From Rhodospirillaceae bacterium (GTDB lineage Bacteria; Pseudomonadota; Alphaproteobacteria; Rhodospirillales; Rhodospirillaceae): a stretch of DNA of 22,787 nucleotides. The stretch covers positions 1 through 22,787 of the forward strand of contig JAFGWD010000083.1 of the NCBI GenBank assembly GCA_016937315.1, read 5' to 3'. This document shows positions 1 to 8,336 of the stretch, piece after piece (the first letter of the stretch is position 1; the number at the start of each line of letters is the position of its first letter). The notes beneath the pieces are model-generated. The model was given only the letters and a program-made list of their open reading frames with translations. It had not been told where the DNA came from and did not search any database. The position numbers were made by a program, and so were the translations under genes.

Positions 1-169
1 CATGACTTCGGTTGGTGCTTCCGTGAAGGAAGGCGACGAGTTGATGATCCTGGAAGCCATGAAGATGGAAACCCCGATCACGGCGCCGTGTGCTGGTACC
101 GTGAAGTCGGTTGATGTCGCGCAGGGTCAGACCGTTGCTGAAAACCAGGTTCTTTGCACCCTGGGCTAA
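1..169 (+). CDS. Biotin carboxyl carrier domain of a decarboxylase (3' end only)
   Basis: Only the last 56 codons are in the window. They read as a biotinyl domain: the motif EAMKMET is present, with the biotin-accepting lysine at codon 62-64, flanked by the usual beta-strand pattern ending in ENQVLCTLG. This domain carries CO2 on biotin from a carboxyltransferase to the membrane beta subunit encoded next. The domain could be the C-terminus of an alpha subunit (OadA-like) or a separate carrier protein; the upstream part is missing, so this cannot be decided here. The stop at 167-169 is followed by about 50 bases and then the beta subunit, which fits one operon. Confidence 0.88.
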   Translation, partial: MTSVGASVKEGDELMILEAMKMETPITAPCAGTVKSVDVAQGQTVAENQVLCTLG

Positions 170-219
170 TACATGGCCAAGCCATGATGGCGTAACCAAG
201 GAATAAGGTCTTACATACG

Positions 220-1374
220 ATGGATATGACCCAACTTATGAGCGATCTGACCGGCTTTGATGATATCAGCTGGAAAATGATCGTGATGTGGGGCGTGTGC
301 GCGGTGATGTTCTACTTGGCCGTGGTCAAGGAGTTCGAGCCTCTGCTTCTCGTTCCCATCGCTTTTGGCGCATTTCTCGCCAACTTGCCATGCGAAAACA
401 TGTGGAATGCCCCGGCGGTTATCAATGGTGAGCATCTTCCCGGTGGCTTGTACTGGTACATTTCGCAGGGTATTCACCTTGAACTGTTCCCGCCGATCAT
501 TTTCATGGGCGTGGGCGCTCTGACCGATTTCGGCCCGCTGATTGCCAACCCGCGTACCCTGTTGTTGGGTGGCGCGGCGCAGTTCGGCGTCGCCGCAACC
601 TACTTCACGGCCTACTATGGCATGGGCTTCACCGAAGGTGAGTCTGCGACCATTGGTATCATCGGCGGTGCTGACGGCCCGACGACGATTCTTCTGGCCG
701 GTAAGCTTGCGCCGCACTTGATTGGTGCGGTGGCTGTGGCCGCTTACTCCTATATGGCTCTGGTGCCGATGATCCAGCCGCCGATCATGAATGCTCTGAC
801 CACCCATGCGGAAAAGCGTATCCGTATGAAGTCTCTGCGTTCGGTCAGCCGTGCAGAAAAGCTGATCTTCGCCGCGATGAGCTGTGCGTTGACGATCATG
901 TTGGTTCCGCCGTCGGCTCCGCTGATTGGTATGTTGTTCCTCGGTAACTTCATCCGTGAGTCCAAGGTCTGCGAACGTATCAACAAGGCGGCGCAGAACG
1001 AAATCATCAACATCACCACCATCTTCCTGGGCACCTCGGTCGGTGCGACGATGTCGGGCGACAACTTCTTGCAGCTCGCCACCTTAAAAATCCTGGTGAT
1101 GGGCGTCGTTGCCTTTGGTGTTGCCACCGGCGCGGGTGTCTTGATGGCGAAGCTGATGAACCTGACCATCAACCGTTCCAACCCGATCAACCCGTTGATT
1201 GGTTCTGCCGGCGTCTCGGCGGTTCCGATGGCCGCCCGTGTTTCGCAGGTGGTGGGTGCTTCGCATGATAAGCAGAACTTCCTGCTGATGCATGCCATGG
1301 GCCCGAACGTGGCTGGCGTGATTGGTACGGCGGTGATCGCCGGTTACTTCATTGCCACCCTGGGTGGTCATTAA
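220..1374 (+). CDS. oadB: Na+-translocating decarboxylase beta subunit (OadB/MmdB/GcdB family)
   Basis: This 384-residue polytopic membrane protein belongs to the beta subunits of biotin-dependent sodium pumps. These subunits decarboxylate carboxybiotin and couple the reaction to Na+ export. Visible signatures are GGADGPT (149-155, whose Asp152 corresponds to the key Asp of OadB), the [18 protein letters not shown] region (323-340) and [13 protein letters not shown] near the C-terminus, with many hydrophobic spans between. Length is close to the shorter members of the family. The start ATG follows an AAGGAATAAGG purine tract; a second ATG lies two codons later. The biotin carrier is upstream and a gamma-type subunit lies downstream after a long gap. 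The substrate (oxaloacetate, methylmalonyl-CoA or another acid) cannot be told from the beta subunit, so the symbol is a family name. Confidence 0.93.
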   Translation: MDMTQLMSDLTGFDDISWKMIVMWGVCAVMFYLAVVKEFEPLLLVPIAFGAFLANLPCENMWNAPAVINGEHLPGGLYWYISQGIHLELFPPIIFMGVGALTDFGPLIANPRTLLLGGAAQFGVAATYFTAYYGMGFTEGESATIGIIGGADGPTTILLAGKLAPHLIGAVAVAAYSYMALVPMIQPPIMNALTTHAEKRIRMKSLRSVSRAEKLIFAAMSCALTIMLVPPSAPLIGMLFLGNFIRESKVCERINKAAQNEIINITTIFLGTSVGATMSGDNFLQLATLKILVMGVVAFGVATGAGVLMAKLMNLTINRSNPINPLIGSAGVSAVPMAARVSQVVGASHDKQNFLLMHAMGPNVAGVIGTAVIAGYFIATLGGH

Positions 1375-1387
1375 TCATATGACGGAT

Positions 1388-1415
1388 GGAGCGAGGCGGC
1401 ATTTTGCCTCGCTCC
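1388..1415 (+). terminator. Stem-loop just after the beta-subunit gene
   Basis: A perfect 10-bp inverted repeat, GGAGCGAGGC and GCCTCGCTCC, encloses an 8-base loop and begins 13 bases after the stop codon. No T-run follows, so it is not a classical intrinsic terminator. It could be a partial or Rho-assisted terminator, or a 3' end-protecting or processing hairpin that sets the ratio of the beta to the gamma subunit. Confidence 0.5.
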
Positions 1416-1851
1416 GCCGCCAAGAGTTCTGGTACGGTTGCGTATACGTTCTTGCGTAGGGGGTGGGGGCACCCCGTCGATGGCAACATCGTCAAACTGC
1501 GCGCTTGTGTTTTGTGACCGGACGACACGTATCGTCGTTCGACTGGGTTTGGGGCGTCTGAGGGGCTTTCCTCTTGGACGAGACGTGAAACCGCCGATCG
1601 TCCGCAGTGTGTGCGGGCGGTCGGGGCTGGTGAGGATCGTTTTTTGTGGTCCCTCCGCCGTCCGCTTGCGGACGTTTGGGTTTCCGTTCGTGTTTGTCCT
1701 GATGCGGGGGGCTTCTCCCGCAGCTTCAAGGGACATTGACGTCCAGCGAAGTTGTACGGCGTCGCTTTGGCCTTGTGCCGGAACGATTTTGGCGTTGATT
1801 GCATGCGCGAGCCTCCCTTGTGCGTGGATTGGGCCACACCGGAAACATCGA
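1416..1851 (+). other. Long non-coding gap inside the decarboxylase operon, rich in hairpins
   Basis: I see no convincing gene here. An open + frame from 1438 runs into the next gene out of its protein-like part and has a composition unlike a real protein. Short inverted repeats are frequent: GGGGTG/CACCCC (1460-1475), CGATG-GCAA-CATCG with a GNRA-type tetraloop (1478-1491), GACGA/TCGTC (1521-1536), nested CCGC and CCGCA pairs (1591-1620), and CGTCCGC-TT-GCGGACG (1659-1674). The stretch may be a structured leader for the gamma-type gene or hold a promoter; no known RNA family is recognised. Confidence 0.4.
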
Positions 1852-1864
1852 TGGAGTAACCAAT

Positions 1865-2320
1865 ATGGCACTCGAAACTGAACTCCTGAACGCTGCAACC
1901 TCTGTTGCTGATGTCGCTCAGGTTGCCGAGGCCGCAGAAAAGTTGGCCCCGTGGGCCAGCGGTCTGTTGGGCATGGGCGTGGTGTTGACCGCCCTGATTT
2001 CGATCTGGGTTGCGACCGCTTTGGTCGGGACTTTTTTCAACAAAAAGGCGTCTTCGCCGGGAAAAACTGAGGCCGCCCCGAAGGCGCAGTCCGCGACTGC
2101 CGCGGCTCCTGCGGCGGCGGCCGCAAACGATATTCCCCTGGCTGTGATCATTGCGGCGGCGGTGCAGATGGTGCAGGCACCGATCCGCAACGTCGTGGTG
2201 AGTGCTCCGGGGATGGAGTCCATTGCATGGACGACACAAGGGCGGCAGACGATTTATGCCTCCCACATGGCAAAGGCACCACAATCGGTGACTTCGCTGG
2301 GCACCATTCGCCACAAGTAA
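1865..2320 (+). CDS. oadG: Decarboxylase gamma/delta-type small membrane subunit
   Basis: The product is a 151-residue protein with one strong N-terminal transmembrane helix (about residues 34-56). An Ala/Pro/Lys-rich linker follows, and then a small C-terminal domain beginning IPLAVIIAAAVQMV and containing AWTTQGRQTIYASH. This architecture matches OadG/MmdD-type subunits, which anchor and assemble the biotin-dependent sodium pump. The ATG at 1865 is preferred because GGAG sits 9 bases upstream and the helix then lies near the N-terminus; an in-frame ATG at 1799 would add 22 residues with no such site. It probably works with the beta subunit upstream despite the 490-base gap. The family is poorly conserved, so the subunit name is less certain than the role. 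Confidence 0.8.
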   Translation: MALETELLNAATSVADVAQVAEAAEKLAPWASGLLGMGVVLTALISIWVATALVGTFFNKKASSPGKTEAAPKAQSATAAAPAAAAANDIPLAVIIAAAVQMVQAPIRNVVVSAPGMESIAWTTQGRQTIYASHMAKAPQSVTSLGTIRHK

Positions 2321-2351
2321 GCGTTTCTAAACTTCTGTCTCCAAAGGTTAC

Positions 2352-2377
2352 GGGGCGGCGCCGTCAGGTGCCGCCCC
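2352..2377 (+). terminator. GC-rich stem-loop after the gamma-type gene
   Basis: GGGGCGGC and GCCGCCCC form an 8-bp stem with a 10-base loop, 32 bases after the stop codon. There is no T-run. It stands directly before a better terminator and may reinforce it. Confidence 0.45.
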
Positions 2378-2387
2378 GGGTCGTTGA

Positions 2388-2420
2388 AAACCCCCGCCAG
2401 TGATGCGCGGGGGTTTCTTT
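2388..2420. terminator. Bidirectional intrinsic terminator
   Basis: AAACCCCCGC (2388-2397) pairs with GCGGGGGTTT (2407-2416) around a 9-base loop. TTTCTTTT follows on the + strand and GGGTTTTC on the - strand. It can therefore stop both the rightward decarboxylase operon and the leftward cysA operon, whose stop codon is about 70 bases away. Confidence 0.8.
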
Positions 2421-2466
2421 TGGGCGGCTCCTGCCATTGTATCCCTTGGCGACCAACGCAATTCGT

Positions 2467-2490
2467 CGGGATTTATGAGTTTACGTCCTA
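2467..2490 (-). repeat. 24-base repeat, copy 1, starting at the cysA stop codon
   Basis: The 24 bases are identical to 16338-16361. Read on the - strand the element begins with TAG, which is the stop codon of cysA, continues GACGTAAACTCATAAAT and ends CCCG. It lies between convergent genes. It resembles the general layout of an insertion-sequence end next to a TTAG target, but no transposase or matching opposite end is seen. Confidence 0.85.
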
Positions 2491-3543
2491 AAACATTCGG
2501 ACGTTTCGTATCGTCACCATGGCGGCATCGCCGACTTTCCAGGGGTGTCTTTCGAAGTCAAGAATCGGCACTTCGACTTCTATGGCAGTGCCACAGGCAG
2601 CAAAACGTAGGTCAATGCGGACCAAGGCTCCGGACAGGCGGACAGTTTCGACACGACACAGGATGCCGGGTGTCTGGTCATCAACGGAGCGAATCTGGAA
2701 TTCGTGGGGGCGGATGAACAGTTGGTGTGGGCCATCCGTGATGGAATGGGGCCGAGGGAGTGGCAAGGCGTGTCCGCAATGCAGAACCTGATCCTTGCTA
2801 ACCGTGACTTCCAGTTGGTTCGATGCGCCCAAGAACGAACACACGAACGGTGTGGCGGGTTGGCCATAAAGCTCGGCGGGTGGGGCCATGTGTTCGACAC
2901 GGCCTTGATGGATTACCGCCACGCGGTCAGAAAGCTCCAGGGCTTCTTCTTGGTCGTGGGTGACAAAGACCGTGGTGTGTCCGGTGCGGTCATGCAGCTC
3001 ACGTAGCCAACGACGCAGGTCTTTGCGGACCTTTGCGTCCAAAGCCCCGAAGGGTTCATCAAGAAGCAAAACGCTGGGCTCAATGGCCAAGGCGCGTGCC
3101 AGGGCGACGCGTTGGCGTTGTCCGCCGGAAAGTTGGCTTGGGTAGCGGTTCTCCAGTCCCTCCAGTTGCACCAGATGCAACAGTTCGTCCGCACGCGCGA
3201 TGATTGCGGCCTTGGATGGGCGCTGTTTGCGGGGGAGGATGGACAAGCCAAAGCTGACGTTTTTCCGCACGGTCATGGTTTTGAACAGGGCGTAATGTTG
3301 AAAAACAAAGCCCACTTTACGGTCGCGGACATCGTGACCGGCGACGGTGCCGCCGTTAAACAGGATGTCTCCGTGGTCAGGATTTTCCAGTCCGGCAATA
3401 GCGCGGAGGAGTGTGGTCTTGCCCGATCCGGATGGGCCGAGCAAAGCCACCAGTTCACCATCGGCGATGGTCATGTTGATGCCGTTGAGGGCTCGGCTGC
3501 CACCTTCGAAGGCTTTGTAAACGTCGTGAATGTCGATACGCAT
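2488..3543 (-). CDS. cysA: Sulfate/thiosulfate ABC importer, ATP-binding protein
   Basis: This 351-residue ATPase powers sulfate import through the CysT/CysW channel. Walker A is GPSGSGKT (36-43), the signature LSGGQ is at 138-142, Walker B is VLLLDEP (158-164) and the switch histidine is H196. A C-terminal regulatory domain of about 110 residues follows, as usual for CysA. Within the wider family that includes other oxyanion and spermidine ATPases, the assignment to sulfate comes from the neighbours cysW, cysT and the binding protein. The ATG is 2 bases after the cysW stop and GAGG lies 8 bases upstream of it. The TAG stop is the first codon of a repeated 24-base element. Confidence 0.95.
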   Translation of the reverse strand: MRIDIHDVYKAFEGGSRALNGINMTIADGELVALLGPSGSGKTTLLRAIAGLENPDHGDILFNGGTVAGHDVRDRKVGFVFQHYALFKTMTVRKNVSFGLSILPRKQRPSKAAIIARADELLHLVQLEGLENRYPSQLSGGQRQRVALARALAIEPSVLLLDEPFGALDAKVRKDLRRWLRELHDRTGHTTVFVTHDQEEALELSDRVAVIHQGRVEHMAPPAELYGQPATPFVCSFLGASNQLEVTVSKDQVLHCGHALPLPRPHSITDGPHQLFIRPHEFQIRSVDDQTPGILCRVETVRLSGALVRIDLRFAACGTAIEVEVPILDFERHPWKVGDAAMVTIRNVRMF

Positions 3544-3545
3544 GG

Positions 3546-4400
3546 TCAGAGCCTCGGGGCGTTGGGTGTATTGGTGTTATGAGATTCCAGCAGGGCTTTC
3601 AGGGCTAATGTGACCAGGGCCAACAGCGCCAGGAGGGACGCGACAGCAAAAGCAGCAACAAAATTGTACTCGTTGTAGAGAATTTCTACATGCAGCGGCA
3701 TGGTGTTGGTCATACCGCGAATGTGGCCGGAAACCACGGAAACTGCGCCAAACTCGCCCATGGCGCGGGCGTTGCACAGCAGGACGCCATAAAGCAGACC
3801 CCATTTGACGTTGGGCAGGGTGACGCGAAAGAAGATCTGCCAACCAGACGCACCGAGGGTGCGTGCGGCTTCTTCGTCTCCCCGGCCTTGTGCCTCCATG
3901 ATTGGGATCAGTTCGCGGGCAACGAAAGGCAGTGTGACAAAAACCGTAGCCAAGACGATGCCTGGAACGGCGAAAATAATCTCCACGTCGTTGGCTTTTA
4001 GCCACGCCCCAAACAGTCCATGAGCCCCAAACAACAGCACGTAAATCAGGCCTGAGATTACGGGGGAGACGGAAAACGGTAGGTCGATCAGGGTGATCAG
4101 CAGGCTCTTGCCGGGGAATGAGAACTTGGCCACGGCCCACGACGCGCAGAGGCCGAAAACCAAATTTAGAGAAACCGAAAGACCCGTGACCAGCAATGTC
4201 AGGCGGATGGCCGACGTGGCATCGGGCTCGTTGATTGCTTGCCAATAGACGGACAAGCCTTGCGATAGGGCTTCGGAGAAGACAGCCGCTAGGGGGAAAA
4301 GCAAAAACAAAGTCAGAAAAATCAACGTTATCCCCAAGAGAATCCGACGCAGAGTAGGACCTTCGGCAATGGATGTGGCGCGATGGGCTTGGATCAACAT
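3546..4400 (-). CDS. cysW: Sulfate/thiosulfate ABC importer permease CysW
   Basis: This 284-residue inner-membrane permease forms the sulfate channel with CysT. It has about six hydrophobic spans and a binding-protein-dependent permease EAA loop ([21 protein letters not shown]), which docks the ATPase. The motifs [13 protein letters not shown] and [19 protein letters not shown] are typical of CysW. I chose the ATG at 4400, which overlaps the cysT stop as TGATG and has GGGAG 7 bases upstream; a GTG one codon earlier is the alternative. The overlap implies translational coupling to cysT. Confidence 0.95.
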   Translation of the reverse strand: MLIQAHRATSIAEGPTLRRILLGITLIFLTLFLLFPLAAVFSEALSQGLSVYWQAINEPDATSAIRLTLLVTGLSVSLNLVFGLCASWAVAKFSFPGKSLLITLIDLPFSVSPVISGLIYVLLFGAHGLFGAWLKANDVEIIFAVPGIVLATVFVTLPFVARELIPIMEAQGRGDEEAARTLGASGWQIFFRVTLPNVKWGLLYGVLLCNARAMGEFGAVSVVSGHIRGMTNTMPLHVEILYNEYNFVAAFAVASLLALLALVTLALKALLESHNTNTPNAPRL

Positions 4401-5245
4401 CACGCATCTCCCAGGCGTTTGCGGCTCCAGGCCTGAATCAGATTGATCAGAAGCAAAATCGCAAACGATACGGTCAGCATGATGGCGGCAATAGCGGCAG
4501 CGGCATCAGTGCGGAACTCTTCCAACCTGATAACGATCAGCAACGGGGCGATTTCCGAAATCATGGGGATGTTTCCCGCAATAAAAATGACCGAGCCGTA
4601 TTCGCCGACGCCTCGGGCGAACGCCATAGTGAAGCCGGTCAGCAATGCCGGGGCTATCAAGGGCAAGATGATTCGGCAAAAGCGCTGTCCTTGCGATGCA
4701 CCCAACGTGGCGGCGGCTTCTTCGATTTCCGGTGCGAGGTCTTCAAGAACCGGCTGCACGCTACGCACGACAAATGGCAGGCCAATAAAAATCAGGGCAA
4801 TCACGATTCCTAAGGGTGTGTAGGCGACTTTGATGCCGAGGCCGCTCAGGCTTTTGCCGATCCAGCCATTGGGGGCGTACAAGGCGGTCAAGGCAATGCC
4901 GGCAACGGCGGTCGGCAACGCAAAAGGGAGATCAATCAGGGCATCAATCAGGCGATGGCCGGGGAAACGATAGCGCACCAGAACCCAAGCCAAAAGGGTT
5001 CCAAACACCGCGTTGACGGTGGCTGCGGCCAGTGCGGTGCCAAAGCTGATGTAAAGCGCATGCAGGGTCCGTGGGTCGCTCAAGATATGGCCAATGCCGG
5101 ACAGGCCCAGACGAAAGGCCTGCATGGCGATCATCGCAAGAGGCAGCAGGGCAACCAGAGACAGATAAGCCACAGTGATGCCAAGGGTGAGGCCAAAGCC
5201 GGGGATCACCCTTGGTGATGCAGAGCGTGAACCAAACCAGGACAT
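4400..5245 (-). CDS. cysT: Sulfate/thiosulfate ABC importer permease CysT
   Basis: The protein has 281 residues with six predicted membrane spans and the EAA loop [21 protein letters not shown]. The segments [15 protein letters not shown] and [16 protein letters not shown] are characteristic of CysT (CysU). It pairs with CysW to form the translocation pore. The start lies 6 bases after the binding-protein stop, and the stop codon overlaps the cysW start. Ribosome binding is weak (GGTAA about 6 bases upstream), so coupling to upstream translation is likely. Confidence 0.95.
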   Translation of the reverse strand: MSWFGSRSASPRVIPGFGLTLGITVAYLSLVALLPLAMIAMQAFRLGLSGIGHILSDPRTLHALYISFGTALAAATVNAVFGTLLAWVLVRYRFPGHRLIDALIDLPFALPTAVAGIALTALYAPNGWIGKSLSGLGIKVAYTPLGIVIALIFIGLPFVVRSVQPVLEDLAPEIEEAAATLGASQGQRFCRIILPLIAPALLTGFTMAFARGVGEYGSVIFIAGNIPMISEIAPLLIVIRLEEFRTDAAAAIAAIMLTVSFAILLLINLIQAWSRKRLGDA

Positions 5246-5251
5246 GGTGGG

Positions 5252-6286
5252 TTACCGCGATAGGAAAATTTGATCGAAAACGCCACCGTCGGAGAAGTAC
5301 GTTTTTTGTACGCTGCGCCAGTCGCCAAAACGCTCCGTCATGTTGATCCGGCGCAGATGGGGAAAGCGTTTCAGGTCGGTGGGGTCGGCATATTCAGGCG
5401 AGATGGGGCGATAGTAATGTTTGGCGGCGAGGCGCTGACCCGTCGGGCTGTACAGAAAGTTGAGGTAGGCTTCGGCGCGTTTACGGGTGCCGTGGCGGTC
5501 CACATTGGCATCGACTATGGAAACGGGGGGTTGGGCAAGAATGCTCAAAGAGGGCAGGACGATTTCGAATGAGTCGGGGCCGAGTTGTTCAATGGCGAGG
5601 AAGGCTTCGTTCTCCCACGACAACAGGACGTCGCCCAGACCACGCTTGACAAAGGTAGTGGTGGCACCACGTGCGCCGGTATCCAGTACTGGGACATTGG
5701 CAAACAAGGCCCGCATGTAGCTGCGGACTTTGGCGTCGTCGCCGTTAAACTGGTCTTCGGCCCATGCCCACGCGGCCAAGAAATTCCAACGTGCTCCGCC
5801 TGAAGTCTTGGGGTTAGGGGTGATGACCTGGATGCCGGGACGGGCTAAGTCGGCCCAATCGTGAATGGCTTTGGGGTTTCCCTTGCGGACCAGAAAGACA
5901 ATGGTCGAGGTGTATGGCGCACTGTCCGCAGGCAAACGGCTCTGCCAATCAGGCGCAATGAAACCGGATTTATCAACAATGGCGTCAATGTCATAGGCCA
6001 GGGCCAGCGTCACCACATCGGCTTCCAGGCCGTCGATCACGGACCGCGCTTGCTTGCCCGAACCACCATGAGACATGCGAACCGCCAGGTTTTCTCCGGT
6101 TTTGGTTTTCCATGCGGTGGCGAAGGCGCTGTTGATGTCTTTGTACAGTTCCCGCGTTGGGTCGTAGGAGACATTCAGCAAGGTTGCATCGGCGGCCCAG
6201 GTCATGGGGGCGCAGACAAACCAAAAGGCCAAAGCCAACAAGATGCACCGAAAGTGCAAACGGAAAGACACGGGCGTACAAAACAT
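5252..6286 (-). CDS. cysP: Periplasmic sulfate-binding protein
   Basis: This is the 344-residue solute-binding protein that delivers sulfate or thiosulfate to CysT/CysW. Residues 1-31 form a signal peptide (basic start, hydrophobic LLALAFWFV, then APMTWA before ADATLLNVS). Family signatures are [11 protein letters not shown] near the mature N-terminus, SHGGSGKQ, and [18 protein letters not shown], which contribute to the oxyanion site. I chose the ATG at 6286 because GGAG lies 7 bases upstream and it places the signal peptide correctly; in-frame ATGs at 6307 and 6334 would overlap the upstream gene. Either CysP or Sbp would be a valid name. Only 17 bases separate it from the GH18 gene upstream. 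Confidence 0.93.
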   Translation of the reverse strand: MFCTPVSFRLHFRCILLALAFWFVCAPMTWAADATLLNVSYDPTRELYKDINSAFATAWKTKTGENLAVRMSHGGSGKQARSVIDGLEADVVTLALAYDIDAIVDKSGFIAPDWQSRLPADSAPYTSTIVFLVRKGNPKAIHDWADLARPGIQVITPNPKTSGGARWNFLAAWAWAEDQFNGDDAKVRSYMRALFANVPVLDTGARGATTTFVKRGLGDVLLSWENEAFLAIEQLGPDSFEIVLPSLSILAQPPVSIVDANVDRHGTRKRAEAYLNFLYSPTGQRLAAKHYYRPISPEYADPTDLKRFPHLRRINMTERFGDWRSVQKTYFSDGGVFDQIFLSR

Positions 6287-6303
6287 GGCGTGACTCCGTG
6301 CGG

Positions 6304-7320
6304 TCATGGTCCAGGAGGTGGGGGGGGCAGGCAATGCGCGGCCTCGGCCGCAATTTCTGTTGCCGAGGGGCGGTTTTCAGGAGGGGTGATGCCAAATGCA
6401 TAAATCATCAACCCGGCGTGTGAGTCTGCGGCCAATGCGCGGCAGAGGTGGCGTACCGTTTCCAAAGATGTATCGGGTTGCTGCCCGTTGTCTGGAGGCA
6501 CCAGAAGGCCCATGGCCAGAGGCCCGCTCCATGCCGCACGATAGGCGCGATAGGCTTCGGCTGGATCGTACTGCGCCGTGGCATTATAGGCCATGACATT
6601 GATCAGATCGATTTCTGCGTGTAGGGGATGGCGAAACAACGCCAGCAATTCGCCGGTGTGTGTGCTGCGTGGCACGGCGTTGGCCCACGCCTTCTCGCCG
6701 TAAGCTGCAACGCTCCATCCTGCCAGGGAAATCGTGGCTGGACGGGGCAAGGCGGCACGCAGTTTGGTGATGGTGGTGCGCCATAAGCGGCCGCCACTGC
6801 ACGAAATGTGTGTTCCGCCATCTGAGCCGCATGCTGGGTTGTCGAGTTCCATATCGATATCGACACCGTCGGCACCGATTGCCGAAACCAGGCGAGCGAT
6901 AGCCTCTGGGTTTAAGGCACGCCACGCACCGTACGTGGCTCCACCGATGGCCAACAGGACGCGGGTGCCGGGAAAATGGGCTTTTCGTTCGGCAATCGCT
7001 TGGGCGAGAATTGTGCGGGAGTATGGAAAGCTGAGACCGGTTTGTTTCATGTCCTCGCCGCCGGAATATACGGCGTCGGGGCGGACGAAGGACAGAATGA
7101 TGATGTTCACGTTATCGGGAAGGCGAGCAATGCCGGTGTTTTGGGGACGTACGGCGGGACGCTCGGACCAACTGAGCAGATAGGCGACCAGGGGGCGCGG
7201 CTCGGCGGCTTGGGCGGAAAGGCCCATCCAAAAGACAATCGCCCAACTGCCGATCAGAAGGCGGAGGATGAGAAAAAAACACCGAGGACGGTGCGGAAAA
7301 TGATCTTGATGTCCAACCAT
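6304..7320 (-). CDS. Secreted GH18 family glycosidase (chitinase-like)
   Basis: This 338-residue protein carries the GH18 catalytic signature DGVDIDME (D151-E158), in which the Glu is the proton donor and the preceding Asp assists substrate-assisted hydrolysis of GlcNAc-containing glycans. [12 protein letters not shown] (122-133) and DLINVMAYN match other conserved GH18 strands. An N-terminal signal segment (about 14-38, ending SAQA) indicates export. The ATG at 7320 lies inside the end of the upstream sugar transferase gene (67-base overlap); a later ATG at 7227 would destroy the signal peptide. Position in a polysaccharide operon suggests it cuts or trims the exported polymer. The actual substrate is not shown, and some GH18 proteins are not active enzymes. 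Confidence 0.88.
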   Translation of the reverse strand: MVGHQDHFPHRPRCFFLILRLLIGSWAIVFWMGLSAQAAEPRPLVAYLLSWSERPAVRPQNTGIARLPDNVNIIILSFVRPDAVYSGGEDMKQTGLSFPYSRTILAQAIAERKAHFPGTRVLLAIGGATYGAWRALNPEAIARLVSAIGADGVDIDMELDNPACGSDGGTHISCSGGRLWRTTITKLRAALPRPATISLAGWSVAAYGEKAWANAVPRSTHTGELLALFRHPLHAEIDLINVMAYNATAQYDPAEAYRAYRAAWSGPLAMGLLVPPDNGQQPDTSLETVRHLCRALAADSHAGLMIYAFGITPPENRPSATEIAAEAAHCLPPPPPGP

Positions 7321-8336
7321 GGCGTCCAGTTCTCAATGTAAAAGAGGTCCAATTGTACGCCGCGCCGCGCTTTTTCGATATCGTGGATTCCACTACGCAT
7401 ACCATTCACTTGGGCCCAGCCAGTGATCCCCGGTTTGATGCGGTGACGGGCGACGTATTCCGAAACCGTTTCGCCATAGACGATGCCTTCCACCAGCATA
7501 TTGGGGACATGTGGTCGTGGGCCGATGACCGACATTTCGCCGCGCAAGACGTTCAGTATCTGTGGGAGTTCGTCGATGCTGGAGGCCCGTAAGAAAGCAC
7601 CAACACGGGTAATGCGGGGGTCTTCCTCGACCGCACCAAGGCGTCCGTCATCCGTTGGGTCATGGTGCATTGAGCGCAGTTTGAACATGGGGAAAAGGTG
7701 CCCATCAAGGCCAATGCGCCATTGCCGGATCATGATTGGGCCGGGGCTTTCCAAGCGAAGGGCCAGAGCGGCCAGAAGAAGAATTGGGCTGGTGAGGATC
7801 AGCGCCATAAACGCCAGAACACCGTCCTCAATTGTTTTGAACATCGCTGGGAATCCACGAAAGGGGCGGCCCTTGATGCGTAAGAAAGGCAGCCCGCCGA
7901 GTTCACAGTATTCGTTCCAGGGGAATTCCTGGTCCTTGTGTTCACGCGGCAGGTAAATATCCACCGCCGTGGTGCCGATGCGTTCGATGATTTCAAACAT
8001 GCGCTCTGATGGCGCGTCGTAAAGGGTGATGATGATGGCGTCAATGGCCTCGTGTTCGATCAGTCGCCGCAATCCCGCCAATCCATTTTGCACCGGTTCT
8101 CCGGCGACTGTACTGGAGAGGCGTTCACTGCGTTCGTCAAAAACACCAACAATTTCATGTGCGTTTTTTGTGTCATCGGAGTGCAAATACTCAATCAAAG
8201 CTTCACCAAGAGGGCCCGCGCCAATCAAAGCAATCCGCACCCGTTTGGCCGTGGCGAAGCGGCATCTTGCCGTTGGGTAGAGCCTTTTTGGGGTGTGTGG
8301 AAGAGAGTCCTCAGTCTTGGATGAAAGGCTAACCAT
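7254..8336 (-). CDS. Initiating sugar-phosphate transferase (WbaP/ExoY-type), short form
   Basis: This 360-residue enzyme transfers a sugar-1-phosphate to undecaprenyl phosphate, the first step of exopolysaccharide assembly. Residues about 33-130 look like a Rossmann-type domain (ALIGAGPLGEAL), 171-193 are the membrane segment, and the catalytic domain follows with MFKLRSM, DPRITRVGAFLR, SSIDELPQ (catalytic Asp-Glu 255-256) and SVIGPRPH. The start is the ATG at 8336: GAGGA lies 6 bases upstream and the gene overlaps the flippase stop by a few bases. A longer open frame reaches 8519 but is only antisense-frame read-through of the flippase gene. The four N-terminal membrane helices usual in WbaP-like proteins are absent. 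Confidence 0.92.
   Translation of the reverse strand: MVSLSSKTEDSLPHTPKRLYPTARCRFATAKRVRIALIGAGPLGEALIEYLHSDDTKNAHEIVGVFDERSERLSSTVAGEPVQNGLAGLRRLIEHEAIDAIIITLYDAPSERMFEIIERIGTTAVDIYLPREHKDQEFPWNEYCELGGLPFLRIKGRPFRGFPAMFKTIEDGVLAFMALILTSPILLLAALALRLESPGPIMIRQWRIGLDGHLFPMFKLRSMHHDPTDDGRLGAVEEDPRITRVGAFLRASSIDELPQILNVLRGEMSVIGPRPHVPNMLVEGIVYGETVSEYVARHRIKPGITGWAQVNGMRSGIHDIEKARRGVQLDLFYIENWTPWLDIKIIFRTVLGVFFSSSAF

Noticed and set aside
1438..1881. Open + frame of 147 codons between the two decarboxylase subunit genes
   Set aside because: It has no ribosome site, a composition dominated by Arg, Gly, Val and Cys, no recognisable domain, and it runs into the real gene in another frame.
5487..6423. 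Several long + strand open frames opposite cysP and the GH18 gene
   Set aside because: They are antisense shadows caused by GC-rich third positions and show no domain or ribosome site.
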